Positions 9,778-18,445 of a DNA stretch of 64,000 bases are shown here, piece after piece (position 1 is the first letter of the stretch; each line of letters starts with the position of its first letter). This DNA is from an uncultured Myxococcales bacterium. GTDB taxonomy: Bacteria > Myxococcota_A > UBA9042. The translations under genes and the position numbers were made by a program. The notes beneath the pieces were generated by a model. That model made no database searches. It was not told where the DNA came from and saw only the letters and a list, made by a program, of their open reading frames with translations. Where the stretch lies: contig CAIMLR010000047.1 in the NCBI GenBank assembly GCA_903842345.1, forward strand, positions 349,638 through 413,637. Direction: 5' to 3'.

Positions 9778-10868
9778 TGACGACGGACGCGGCGCGCGGC
9801 ACTGGCGAGATCCTTATCTACGCGACTGAGGACGGGCGTACGCGCGTCGAGTGCCGCTTTGACGGTGCGACCATCTGGCTGACGCAGGCGCTGATGGCGG
9901 ACCTGTTCCAGACGACGCCGCAGAACATTACGCTGCACCTGCGTGCGCTTTTCGCGGATGGCGAAGTCGATGAGGCGGCAACCTGTAAGGAATACTTACA
10001 AGTTGCCCAGGAGGGCGCGCGCGAGGTCCGGCGCAGCGTCAAGCACTACAATCTCGATGCCATTCTGGCAGTTGGCTACCGCGTGCGGTCTGTCCGCGGC
10101 ATGCAGTTCCGCCGGTGGGCCACCGAGCACCTGCGCGAGTACCTGGTGAAGGGCTTCACCATGGACGACGAGCGGTTGCGCAACCCGCCCGTGCGCGGCC
10201 TGGGCGTGCCGGACTACTTCGACGAGCTGCTGGAGCGCATCCGCGACATCCGCGCCAGCGAGCGGCGGATGTACCTGCGCGTGCAGGAGATCTTCACGAT
10301 GGCGGCGGACTACGGCGCGTCGGCACCTGACACGACCGAGTTCTTCAAGGTCATGCAGAATAAGTTGCACTTCGCGACGACCGGCAAGACCGCGGCGGAG
10401 CTCATCGCCGAACGCGCCGACCACACGCTGCCGAACATGGGGCTGACGAACTTCAAGGGCAGCACGGTGCGCAAGGCCGACGTCGGCACCGCCAAGAACT
10501 ACCTGCAGCAGGACGAGATCTCGGCGCTGAACCTCATCGTGGGCATGTGGCTGGACTTTGCTGACGACCAGGCCCGCCGCCGCAAGCAGATCTTCCTGCG
10601 CGACTGGGAGACCAAGCTGGACGAGTTCCTGCGCTTCAACGAGCGTGGCGTCCTGCGCAACGCCGGCACCGTCAGCAACAAGGACGCCACGGCGAAGGCG
10701 GAGGCCGAGTACGCCGCATTCTCGGAGCAGCGCCGGACATGGCTTGAAGCACAAGGTGCTGAGCATGCCGTACACGCCCTGGAAGACGCGGCCAAGGCGC
10801 TACCCGCCCGTCGGGCTGCCAGTGTGGCGAAAGCGGGCAGCAAGCCCAAGGAAGGCCGTAAACCGTGA
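9777..10868 (+). CDS. RhuM-family protein
   Basis: A 363-aa protein starting in the TGATG overlap with the methyltransferase. It has the family's order of motifs: TRVECRFDGATIWLTQALMA, a winged-helix-like TTPQNITLH, YNLDAILAVGYRVRS, RRWATEHLREYLVKGF, and a helical C-terminus. RhuM proteins are commonly inserted in type I and type III restriction operons and in pathogenicity islands. Their activity is unproven; the N-terminus looks DNA-binding. It overlaps the Res gene by 4 nt. Confidence 0.8.
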   Translation: MTTDAARGTGEILIYATEDGRTRVECRFDGATIWLTQALMADLFQTTPQNITLHLRALFADGEVDEAATCKEYLQVAQEGAREVRRSVKHYNLDAILAVGYRVRSVRGMQFRRWATEHLREYLVKGFTMDDERLRNPPVRGLGVPDYFDELLERIRDIRASERRMYLRVQEIFTMAADYGASAPDTTEFFKVMQNKLHFATTGKTAAELIAERADHTLPNMGLTNFKGSTVRKADVGTAKNYLQQDEISALNLIVGMWLDFADDQARRRKQIFLRDWETKLDEFLRFNERGVLRNAGTVSNKDATAKAEAEYAAFSEQRRTWLEAQGAEHAVHALEDAAKALPARRAASVAKAGSKPKEGRKP

Positions 10869-13853
10869 AGCTGCACTTCGAAGCCGACCTCGACTACCAG
10901 CAGGCCGCCATCGCGTCTGTTGTCGACCTGTTCCGCGGGCAGGAGATTTGCCGCACCGAGTTCACCGTCACGGCGCAGGCCGGTGTGCCGCTTCTCGAGG
11001 CCACGGGTGTCGCCGAAAACGTCATGGGCATCGGCAACCGGCTGCAGCTGCTGGACGACCAGATCCGCGCCAACCTGCACGGCGTGCAACTGCGCAATGG
11101 CCTCGCGGCGTCCAGCAGCCTGGCGTCCGGCGACTTTACTGTCGAGATGGAGACCGGCACCGGCAAGACCTACGTCTACCTGCGCACCATCTTCGAGCTC
11201 AACCGCCAGTACGGCTTCACCAAGTTCGTCATCGTCGTGCCCAGCGTCGCCATCAAAGAGGGCGTGTACAAGACCCTTGAAATCACGCAGGACCACTTCC
11301 GCAGCCTGTACGCTGGCGTGCCGTTCGAGTTCTTCCTGTACGACTCCAGCAAGCTCGGCCAGGTGCGCAACTTCGCCAGCAGCCCGAACATCCAGGTCAT
11401 GGTGATGACGGTCGGCGCCATCAACAAGAAGGAAGTCAACAACCTGTACAAGGACAGCGAGAAAATCAACGGCGAGAAGCCCATCGACCTGATTCGCTCC
11501 ACCCTGCCCATCCTCATCGTCGACGAGCCGCAGAGCGTGGACGGCGGTTTGGAAGGTCGCGGCAAGGAAGCGCTGAGCGCGATTGGGGCCGCTGTGCACG
11601 CTGCGCTACTCGGCGACGCACGTGGCGAAGCACCACATGCTGTACCGCCTGGACGCGGTCGACGCGTACGAGCATAAGCTGGTCAAGCAAATCGAAGTGG
11701 CGGCGCTGCAGGTCGAGGGCGGGCACAACAACGCGTACATCAAGCTCGTGTCGACCAGCAATAAGGGCGGCACGATCAGCGCGCGCCTGGAGCTGGACGT
11801 CCAGCAAGGCAAGGCTGTCAGCCGGCAGCTCGTGACGGTGGAGCAAGGGGACGATCTGGCGGACCTCACGGGGCGCGCCGTCTACGACAACTGGCGCGTG
11901 GACGACATCAGCTGTCGCGCCGGAGACGAGCACGTCGAGCTGAGCAAGCACGAACATCCGCTGCGTGTGGGCGAGGTTGTCGGCGGCGCGGATGAGGACG
12001 AAATCAAGCGGCACATGATTCGCCGCACGATTCGCGAACACCTGGAGAAGGAACTGCGGCTGCGGCCACAGGGCATCAAGGTGCTGAGCCTGTTCTTCAT
12101 CGACGCCGTCGCGAACTACCGCACCTACGACGCGGACGGCCAGCCGCAGAAGGGCAAGTTCGCCACGATGTTCGAGGCGGAGTATCGCAAGGCCGCGAAG
12201 GACAGTCGGTACAACGACTTGTTCAAGGGCGTGGACTTGAGCGCCGACGCTGCCGAGGTCCACGACGGCTATTTCTCGATCGACAAGGCGGGCCATGTCA
12301 GCGACACGGCCGAGAACAACGAGGCGGGCCGGCAGAGCGCGGAGCGCGCCTACAACCTGATTATGAAGGACAAAGAGAAGCTGCTGAGCATGGACACCAA
12401 GCTCAAGTTCATCTTCTCGCACTCGGCTCTTCGCGAGGGCTGGGACAATCCGAACGTCTTCCAGATCTGCGTGCTGCGCGACATCGGCACAGAGCTGCGC
12501 CGCAGACAGGTCATCGGCCGCGGCCTGCGCCTGTGCGTCAACCAGGCCGGCCAGCGCGTGCGCGGGTTCGATGTCAACACGCTCACAGTCGTGGCGCGCG
12601 AGAGCTACGAGGACTTCGCCAGGACGCTGCAGCACGAGATCGAGGAGAGCACCGGCATCCGCTTCGGCATCGTGGAGAAGCACCAGTTTGCCAACCTCCC
12701 GGTGGTCGGCGCCGACGGCACGACCGAGGCCCTGGGTGTGCAACAGTCCGAGTCGCTGTGGTACCACCTCCGCGACACCGACCTCATCGACGGCCACGGC
12801 AAGGTGCAGGACAAGCTGCGCACGGCGCTCAAGGACGGCACGCTGGAGCTGCCAGAAGCCGTTGCGCCGCATGCCGCGGCCATCAAGGAACTGCTGCGCA
12901 AGCTCGCGGGGCGCCTGGACGTGAAGAACTCGGACGACCGCAAGCCCATCAAGACGCGGCGCGCCGTGCTGGACAGCGCCGAGTTCCAGGCGCTGTGGGA
13001 CCGCATCAAGCACAAGACGACGTACCGCGTCGAGTTCGACAACGAGAAGCTCATCGCCGACTGCGCCAAGAAGTTGCAGGCGGCGCCGGACGTGACGCGG
13101 ACGAAGCTGCACATGCGCAAGGCCGACATCGCGATCGGTCGCGGCGGCGTGGTGGCAAATGCGGTGGCGTTGAACGGCGAAGAGCACATCAACATGAACG
13201 CGGAGGCCGTCGACCTGCCGGACCTGCTGACCGAGCTGCAGGACAAGACCCAGCTCACGCGACGCAGCCTGGTGCGCATCTTGACGGGCTGTCGACGGCT
13301 GGAGGACTTCAAGCGCAACCCGCAGCAGTTCATCGAGATCGCGGTGACGACCATCGTGCTTGCCAAACGGCACGCCCTAGTGGACGGCATCAAGTACCAG
13401 CGCATCGGTGAAGACGCCTACTACGCGCAGGAGTTGTTCGAGCAGCCGGAGCTCGCCGGCTACCTGAAGCGCAACATCTTGGAGAACACCAAGAAGTCCG
13501 TGTACGAGGACGTCGTCTACGACTCGGCTGGCGTGGAGAAGTCGTTCGCGGAGCAGTTGGAGAGCAACGTTGCCGTCAAGGTGTACGCGAAGCTGCCGTC
13601 GTGGTTCCAGGTGCCGACGCCGCTGGGGACGTACAACCCGGACTGGGCGGTGCTGGTGCAGCAGGACGGCGGCGAGCGGCTGTACTTCGTCGTGGAGACG
13701 AAGGGCACGTTGTTCGCGGATGAGCTGCGGAAGGCCGAGGGCGCGAAGATCGAGTGCGGCAAGGCGCACTTCGCGGCGCTGGCGCAGGGGCATGATGCTG
13801 TGCGGTACATGCAGGCGACGAAGCTGGAGGATGTGTTGGCGGAGGTCGAGTGA
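10865..13853 (+). pseudogene. Type III restriction endonuclease Res subunit, single frameshift
   Basis: The whole gene is present but split by one frameshift near 11582. The first frame (10865 to about 11582) holds Walker A METGTGKT (about 94-101) and DEPQ (about 219). The second frame resumes exactly at the family motif GPLCTLRYSATHV. Removing one base in GCGATTGGGG restores a 995-aa protein. The second part has helicase motif VI (GRGLRLCVNQ) and a C-terminal PD-(D/E)xK nuclease (NPDWAV...VVETKG). Both halves keep normal codon use, so this is either a recent mutation, phase variation or a sequencing error. In the last case the system is intact. Confidence 0.85.
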
Positions 13854-13995
13854 GCCGTCTGCGGTCCGGCAGGCTCGTCGACTGCGCGAATCGTGCGCGT
13901 CGGCGTCCGAAAGCCGGTCCATGTTGGCAAAAAAGCGACCGACCCGCTTCTTGACCTTGACCGCACTTCATGTTTATGTGAAGTTGTCGGCCACG

Positions 13996-14457
13996 ATGGC
14001 TGACGAACTGACATTCGAGATGCGCAAGGGGTCCCAAGTGACCATTGCTGCGTACGTCATGCCTGATAAGACAGTGCCAGTCCGGGACCTGATCAGGGAT
14101 TGGGCGACGAGCCCGCACAAGCCGGAGAAGACCGCTGCACGTCACTACACGACGTCGTTCACGAAGCGCGCCGACGGCCAAAAACTGCTCGGCGAGGAGT
14201 TTCACGGTTTCAATGACGGAACAGAACTCGTCGAGTTCAAGCACCGCGGAACGAAAACACGGTTGCTCGGGTTCATGGACGGGAAAGTTCTCGTTGTGCA
14301 CTACATCGTGTTCGGAAAAAAAGAAGATGAAATCGACCCAGGCGAGGTGGACCGCGCGGTGAAGCGCAGGAAAGAGTACTTTGACCGGAAGGCCGGTCCG
14401 CCCGGGACGGCAGGTCCGCATCTGAAGAGCGCAGGCAAACAAGGAGGTCGTCGATGA
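13996..14457 (+). CDS. HigB/RelE-like toxin (Gp49-like) of a TAC system
   Basis: A 153-aa protein. The C-terminal half has the RelE-fold pattern of HigB/Gp49-like mRNA interferases: EEFHGFNDGTELVEFKHRG, TRLLGFMDGKVLVVHYIV, FGKKEDEIDPGEVDRAVKRR. It overlaps the antitoxin gene by 4 nt (ATGA). An in-frame ATG at 13921 would add 25 residues; neither start has a strong ribosome site. The expected role is ribosome-dependent mRNA cleavage, known for the family and inferred here. Confidence 0.72.
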   Translation: MADELTFEMRKGSQVTIAAYVMPDKTVPVRDLIRDWATSPHKPEKTAARHYTTSFTKRADGQKLLGEEFHGFNDGTELVEFKHRGTKTRLLGFMDGKVLVVHYIVFGKKEDEIDPGEVDRAVKRRKEYFDRKAGPPGTAGPHLKSAGKQGGRR

Positions 14458-14945
14458 TGGAAAAGACGGAGAAACGGAACGATTGGCTGGAAGAACTTTG
14501 GGCTTCCGATCCGGAACTCGCTGACTTCGGTGAGGAAGAGGATTACGGGTACGCGTTCATTCGCAAGGTCTCCGAAGAACTCGAACGGCGTGGACTGCGC
14601 CGTTCCGATTTGGCCACCAAGATGGGGCGCAGTCCGTCTTTTGTCACCCAGGTCATGGCGTCGGGGCGGAACCTGACGGTGAAGACCATGGTCCGGCTCG
14701 TTCGGGCGTTGGACGGCAAGTTGGTTCTTGAAGCGGAGTTCCCGGTCGCTCAGCTCCAGGCCCCCGCCCAAGTCCAGATCGTCCAACATGAAGCTGGGGC
14801 TTGGTACGTGAGATCCACTTTGTCTCACGGGTCGGACATGGCGGACACCGCCATAGGTCGATCCATGCGCCCGTCGACGTACGGACTCATGGATCGGCCT
14901 ATGGCGGGACAAGATCAGGACGCCGACGAGTACGTCAGCTGCTAG
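14454..14945 (+). CDS. HigA-like XRE antitoxin with probable chaperone-addiction tail
   Basis: A 163-aa protein with a strong AAGGAGG site. Residues 35-90 form an XRE helix-turn-helix (RSDLATKMGRSPSFVTQVMA). The remaining ~65 residues form an unusual tail, rich in Met, Pro and Tyr, ending DEYVSC. In toxin-antitoxin-chaperone systems such a tail (ChAD) makes the antitoxin depend on a SecB-like chaperone, which is encoded next. It likely autoregulates the operon. Confidence 0.75.
   Translation: MMEKTEKRNDWLEELWASDPELADFGEEEDYGYAFIRKVSEELERRGLRRSDLATKMGRSPSFVTQVMASGRNLTVKTMVRLVRALDGKLVLEAEFPVAQLQAPAQVQIVQHEAGAWYVRSTLSHGSDMADTAIGRSMRPSTYGLMDRPMAGQDQDADEYVSC
14850..14905 (+). repeat. Inverted repeat inside antitoxin tail
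   Basis: Arms CCATAGGTCGATCCATG (14851-14867) and CATGGATCGGCCTATGG (14888-14904) pair with one mismatch across a ~20-nt loop. Both arms are coding, giving AIGRSM and LMDRPM. The mRNA could fold here and delay translation through the antitoxin tail. Confidence 0.65.
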
Positions 14946-14965
14946 AAGTAACTGAAAGGATTATA

Positions 14966-15490
14966 ATGTTTGACGTCACAACACCCGGAATTAGCCTTGA
15001 CCAGCTTCGGCTTGCCGGAGTGGTTGGCGCCAATGTCCGATTGTCCGAGATCCTGATGCGGAGCGGCCAGTGCGACTGGAAGGGGCCGCTTCGTCTGCGC
15101 GACGACATTGTCCTGAACATCCGCGCGACGTATGAATCGTCGTGGATGCTCCTCGACGACAAGATTGTCGTCGTCACCCTGCACGCCATCGCGGCCGGCG
15201 CTCCCGCCGACGAACCGAGCAACCCGGCTTCTGAACCTGCGGGGATCAACGTCGACGCTGTGTTCGACCTGTACTACGAGCTGCTCGGCGCTCCCCCGCC
15301 GGAGGACAAGCGTGACGAGTTGTTCTCCGGCTTCGCCGCGGTCAATGGGCCGCTCAATGGCTGGCCGTACTTCCGCGAGTTTGTCGATAGCAGCGTCAGA
15401 CGGCTGGGCGTGAATCGCGGCACGCTTCCGCTCTTTCGCGTTCCGAAGTTCCAGTCGCCCCCGCCGGCGCAGACTGACAAACCGAAGTGA
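14966..15490 (+). CDS. SecB-like chaperone of a TAC system
   Basis: A 174-aa protein with GAAAGGA upstream of the ATG at 14966. The pattern matches SecB-fold chaperones tied to HigBA. It has an N-terminal segment LDQLRLAGVVGANVRLSEIL, then strands VNIRATYE-like and VVVTLHA, then FDLYYELLG, and the signature NGWPYFREFVDSSVRRLGV followed by TLPLFRVP. It would bind the antitoxin tail and protect it from proteolysis. It is the third gene of the toxin, antitoxin, chaperone order. Confidence 0.75.
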   Translation: MFDVTTPGISLDQLRLAGVVGANVRLSEILMRSGQCDWKGPLRLRDDIVLNIRATYESSWMLLDDKIVVVTLHAIAAGAPADEPSNPASEPAGINVDAVFDLYYELLGAPPPEDKRDELFSGFAAVNGPLNGWPYFREFVDSSVRRLGVNRGTLPLFRVPKFQSPPPAQTDKPK

Positions 15491-15670
15491 GGATACGCGG
15501 ACGGCGCGCCAAGTGGCAGTGAGGCACGCCTCGTATCAAGCCCCCGCGACTTTGGTGCGCGACGCCTCAGCGCTTCGGTTGGGTGCGCTGGGCGAGACGT
15601 GACGTCCATCGGCATGCGACGCGAGCGACGACGTGCGTTGGGTGCCGGCGCGGCGGCGGACAGGAGTGTC

Positions 15671-16462
15671 ATGGACTTCCGGAACAGGAACACCAAGTCG
15701 TTCTCTGCGTTCTGCCGCGACCTGGGCACACCGTTGAACAACGTCAACTGGTCATGGAGCGCGCGCAACCCAGATTTGAAGCGTGCCGTGTTCACCATCT
15801 GGGCAGATCGGGTCGTCGACGGCGCCATAGTGCTGTGGGAGCCTGACAGTCCCCGCGCGACGCGCAACGGCGGCAAGGAGCTGAAGGCGATCGCGGACGA
15901 GGCTGTCGCAGGAGGCTACGAAGCGTTCGGTATTCTGTGCTACGTGGTCGACGCCAATGCCAGCCCACGTGTTCGCGGGTACTACGCGGATGACGTGCTG
16001 CTCGTGTTGCGCCTGACTTCGACCGCCGACCAAGTTGTGGCCCACATCGTTGGCGAAGTGTCGAGCAATGTGGCGCCCGGGCAGACACGGGCTCAGACGG
16101 TGCCGATGATGCGCGCACTGGACGACATCAGCGAGCCTCCGCTCGGCAACGCCGTCCCGGAGCGCATTGTGCAGCTTGGCAGCGGCTACCGGCGCGATGC
16201 GCGGGTGCGTGCGTACATCGTCCAACAGGCCAATGGGCGCTGCGAGTACTGCACCGAGCACGGCTTCACCCTACCGGATGGGCGGCGATACCTTGAAGCA
16301 CATCACATCCTGGCGCTTTCGGCGTGGGGGCCGGACACGGTGGACAACGTCGTCGCGCTCTGTGCGAACCACCACCGTGAGGCGCATTTTGGGGGCAACG
16401 CTCTGCAGCTAAATGAAAAGCTCGCGACGCTCCCCGCGCGACGCCTTGGAGCCGCGCAGTGA
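15671..16462 (+). CDS. HNH endonuclease-domain protein
   Basis: A 263-aa protein; AGGAG stands 5 nt before the ATG at 15671. The C-terminal domain is a canonical HNH nuclease: CEYC (about 191-194), LEAHHILALSAWG (about 206-218), and N-rich VVALCANHHREAH with the second zinc pair. The N-terminal ~150 residues are unrecognised and probably sense the target or bind a partner. It overlaps the next gene by 4 nt, so the two are probably translated together, in a defence-rich context. Confidence 0.8.
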   Translation: MDFRNRNTKSFSAFCRDLGTPLNNVNWSWSARNPDLKRAVFTIWADRVVDGAIVLWEPDSPRATRNGGKELKAIADEAVAGGYEAFGILCYVVDANASPRVRGYYADDVLLVLRLTSTADQVVAHIVGEVSSNVAPGQTRAQTVPMMRALDDISEPPLGNAVPERIVQLGSGYRRDARVRAYIVQQANGRCEYCTEHGFTLPDGRRYLEAHHILALSAWGPDTVDNVVALCANHHREAHFGGNALQLNEKLATLPARRLGAAQ

Positions 16463-17868
16463 CGAACAAGGGCTCCGAGTTGCGGGCAACCATGGACACG
16501 CTGTTCTCAGAAAGCCAGCTCGCGCTCACTGCGCTCGATGCCGGCGATGCGCGCGCAGGCCTTCACGTCGTCAAGCCGTTGATTGAGGCGCTCGGACTGG
16601 TGAAGCAGGTCGAGAAGAAACAATTCGGCGACTCTCCGCCAGTGGTGCTGGCGCGGCAACTCCTGGAAAGACTCGGCGACTTGCATTGGCCGTTTGTCGT
16701 GCGCCTCGTGGACGCGCTCCGGGAAAAGCGCCTCACTGACTTCGCGATCCTGGCGGCGGTCACAATGCAGCGCGCTCAGCTCGAGTCGAACGGCAACGAC
16801 CACGACGGTACGCAGGCGCTCTACGAGGTGGCACGCCGGTGCTATGCGGCCGGGTTGGATGACGAAGGCGCACGCCGTGCACAGGATGCTGCGGCGGACG
16901 CGCTCGTCGCGAAAGCCGAGTGGTTGGACCGGGCGTCGACGGGACCGAGCCTGCTTGCCATATCGGCATACGCAGATGCGCTGAAGGCGCTCCGGATGTG
17001 CCGCGGGCGCCAAGATCTGCGGCAGCGTGTGCACCGCCGGCTGCTGGAACTTCAGGTTGATGTACCGCGGTTCATGGGACGAGTCGAAGTGCCCTTCGAC
17101 CTATCGAGGATTGCCAGCATGGTGCGCGACAAGCTCAAGAACTTGTCCCGACCGGACGCGATTGTGTGGCTTGCCGCAGAAGCCGCGTCGCTCGTGTCGC
17201 GGGACGGCCTCGAATCCACCGACGCTGGTGGCGTCTCCGGGCTTTTCGCCAACATCCCGACGGCCTGGTCCGCGAACGACGGCAGGACTGTCGCGACCAC
17301 CAGCGGCACTGACGACGATGCGGTGTCCCAACTCGCGTTGACGCGGCTCTTGGTCAGCGGCGGAATCCTGGGCGCGGCCCTCGCGGTGTATCGCGAGCGC
17401 TTTGCCGACGAGACCGCAACGGCCGGCCTTCTGCCAGAGCCATGCGAACTGGTGCAGCCGGTGCGGCTTCAGAGCGTGGGCACCGCGGCAGTAGCCGGGC
17501 TTGAAGGAAACTGGGAGGTCGCGATGCCGCTGCTGTTCCCGCAGGTCGAGCACATCTTCCGCACCATCCTGAGCAAGTCTGTCACGTTGTCGGACGAAAA
17601 TCCGGATTTCCAGCGCTTTCCCGACCTCGGAGCGATGCTCAAGAAGTACGAGAAAGAGCTTGCTCAGGCGATTGGGGAGCGAGACGCCTTTGCATGGCGA
17701 ATGCTGTGCGCGACCGCTGGTGGCGACAGACGCAACCGCGTGCTGCACGGGCTGGATGATGACGCAAACCTTGGCGGTCCGCACGACCACGTTGTTTGGT
17801 GGCTCTTTCTGCGTTTGACGCTCTTCGGCGGTGACCCGCGCCGACAGACGGAACCCCCGCCTACGTGA
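16459..17868 (+). CDS. HEPN-type protein, DUF4209-like
   Basis: A 469-aa, largely helical protein starting at a GTG overlapping the HNH gene. Near the C-terminus it carries RNRVLH (about 425-430), an Rx4H motif typical of HEPN ribonucleases and close to the motif of DUF4209-type proteins, followed by HDHVVWWLFLRLTLFG. HEPN domains in defence loci usually cleave RNA. Coupling to an HNH nuclease makes a two-gene defence unit plausible. The family name is tentative. Confidence 0.55.
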   Translation: MTNKGSELRATMDTLFSESQLALTALDAGDARAGLHVVKPLIEALGLVKQVEKKQFGDSPPVVLARQLLERLGDLHWPFVVRLVDALREKRLTDFAILAAVTMQRAQLESNGNDHDGTQALYEVARRCYAAGLDDEGARRAQDAAADALVAKAEWLDRASTGPSLLAISAYADALKALRMCRGRQDLRQRVHRRLLELQVDVPRFMGRVEVPFDLSRIASMVRDKLKNLSRPDAIVWLAAEAASLVSRDGLESTDAGGVSGLFANIPTAWSANDGRTVATTSGTDDDAVSQLALTRLLVSGGILGAALAVYRERFADETATAGLLPEPCELVQPVRLQSVGTAAVAGLEGNWEVAMPLLFPQVEHIFRTILSKSVTLSDENPDFQRFPDLGAMLKKYEKELAQAIGERDAFAWRMLCATAGGDRRNRVLHGLDDDANLGGPHDHVVWWLFLRLTLFGGDPRRQTEPPPT

Positions 17869-17990
17869 CCACGGGGCGGAGCGGCGAAAAAGTCGCTGCA
17901 GGTCTGCCCTTCTTGGCACTTACGAACACTACTTCTATCGCCTCAGCGCCTGACGCGGCTTCAGGTCCTGCGATGGCGACGTCGGTCCAG

Positions 17991-18006
17991 TTATCAGCAC
18001 TGATAA
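17991..18006. promoter_or_regulatory. Palindrome copy 2, TTATCAGCACTGATAA
   Basis: One central mismatch from the perfect TTATCAGCGCTGATAA. It sits in the ~290-bp gap between the HEPN gene and the ubiquitin-like cassette, 151 bp before the Ubl start. The rest of that gap (17869-18156) shows no gene. Confidence 0.55.
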
Positions 18007-18156
18007 TAAACAGATCGAGAGCCTCGCGCCGCCACCACGGATGAATTGGCGGCCTTCTGCAAAAACGAGGGCAGTTCTTGGGATAAGAGCCGTGTGCCGG
18101 TGGAGTTCGCCGTCACGTAGTGCCCATTTCGTCCCATTTTCAGGAGCTTCTACACC

Positions 18157-18366
18157 ATGCAGATCAAAATCCTCCGCCTCGGTCACTCCGCCCGCCATCA
18201 CGAAGCCGCTGCCGGCGCCACCGTCGGTGAAGTCCTCGACGCCGTCGACCTGCCTGCCGCCGGCCACGCCATCTCGGTCAACGGCCTCGGCGCCAGCACG
18301 ACCACCGGCCTCAGCGACGGTGACGTCGTCACGCTGGTCCCCAAGGTCGAGGGCGGCAGCAAGTAG
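18157..18366 (+). CDS. Ubiquitin-like beta-grasp protein with GG near the C-terminus
   Basis: A 69-aa protein of MoaD/ThiS/ubiquitin-like layout: MQIKILRLGHSARHHEAAAG, then TVGEVLDAVDL, a turn, and DGDVVTLVPKVEGGSK. The Gly-Gly is followed by Ser-Lys. An E1 could adenylate the glycine only after the two-residue tail is removed, and a JAMM protease is encoded two genes downstream. An AGGAGC site precedes the ATG. The neighbours (E2, JAMM, E1) make conjugation rather than cofactor synthesis the likelier job. Confidence 0.75.
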   Translation: MQIKILRLGHSARHHEAAAGATVGEVLDAVDLPAAGHAISVNGLGASTTTGLSDGDVVTLVPKVEGGSK

Positions 18367-18445
18367 TCCCTGTCCCGCAACACGATTCGCCGCTGGGCCG
18401 CATCCGGTGCGTCCGGAGCGGTTCGGCTGGCGGGGAGACAACGTC

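Noticed and set aside
11514..13373. 619-codon leftward open frame opposite the Res gene
   Set aside because: Long only because high GC removes stops; the rightward frame carries the nuclease and helicase motifs.
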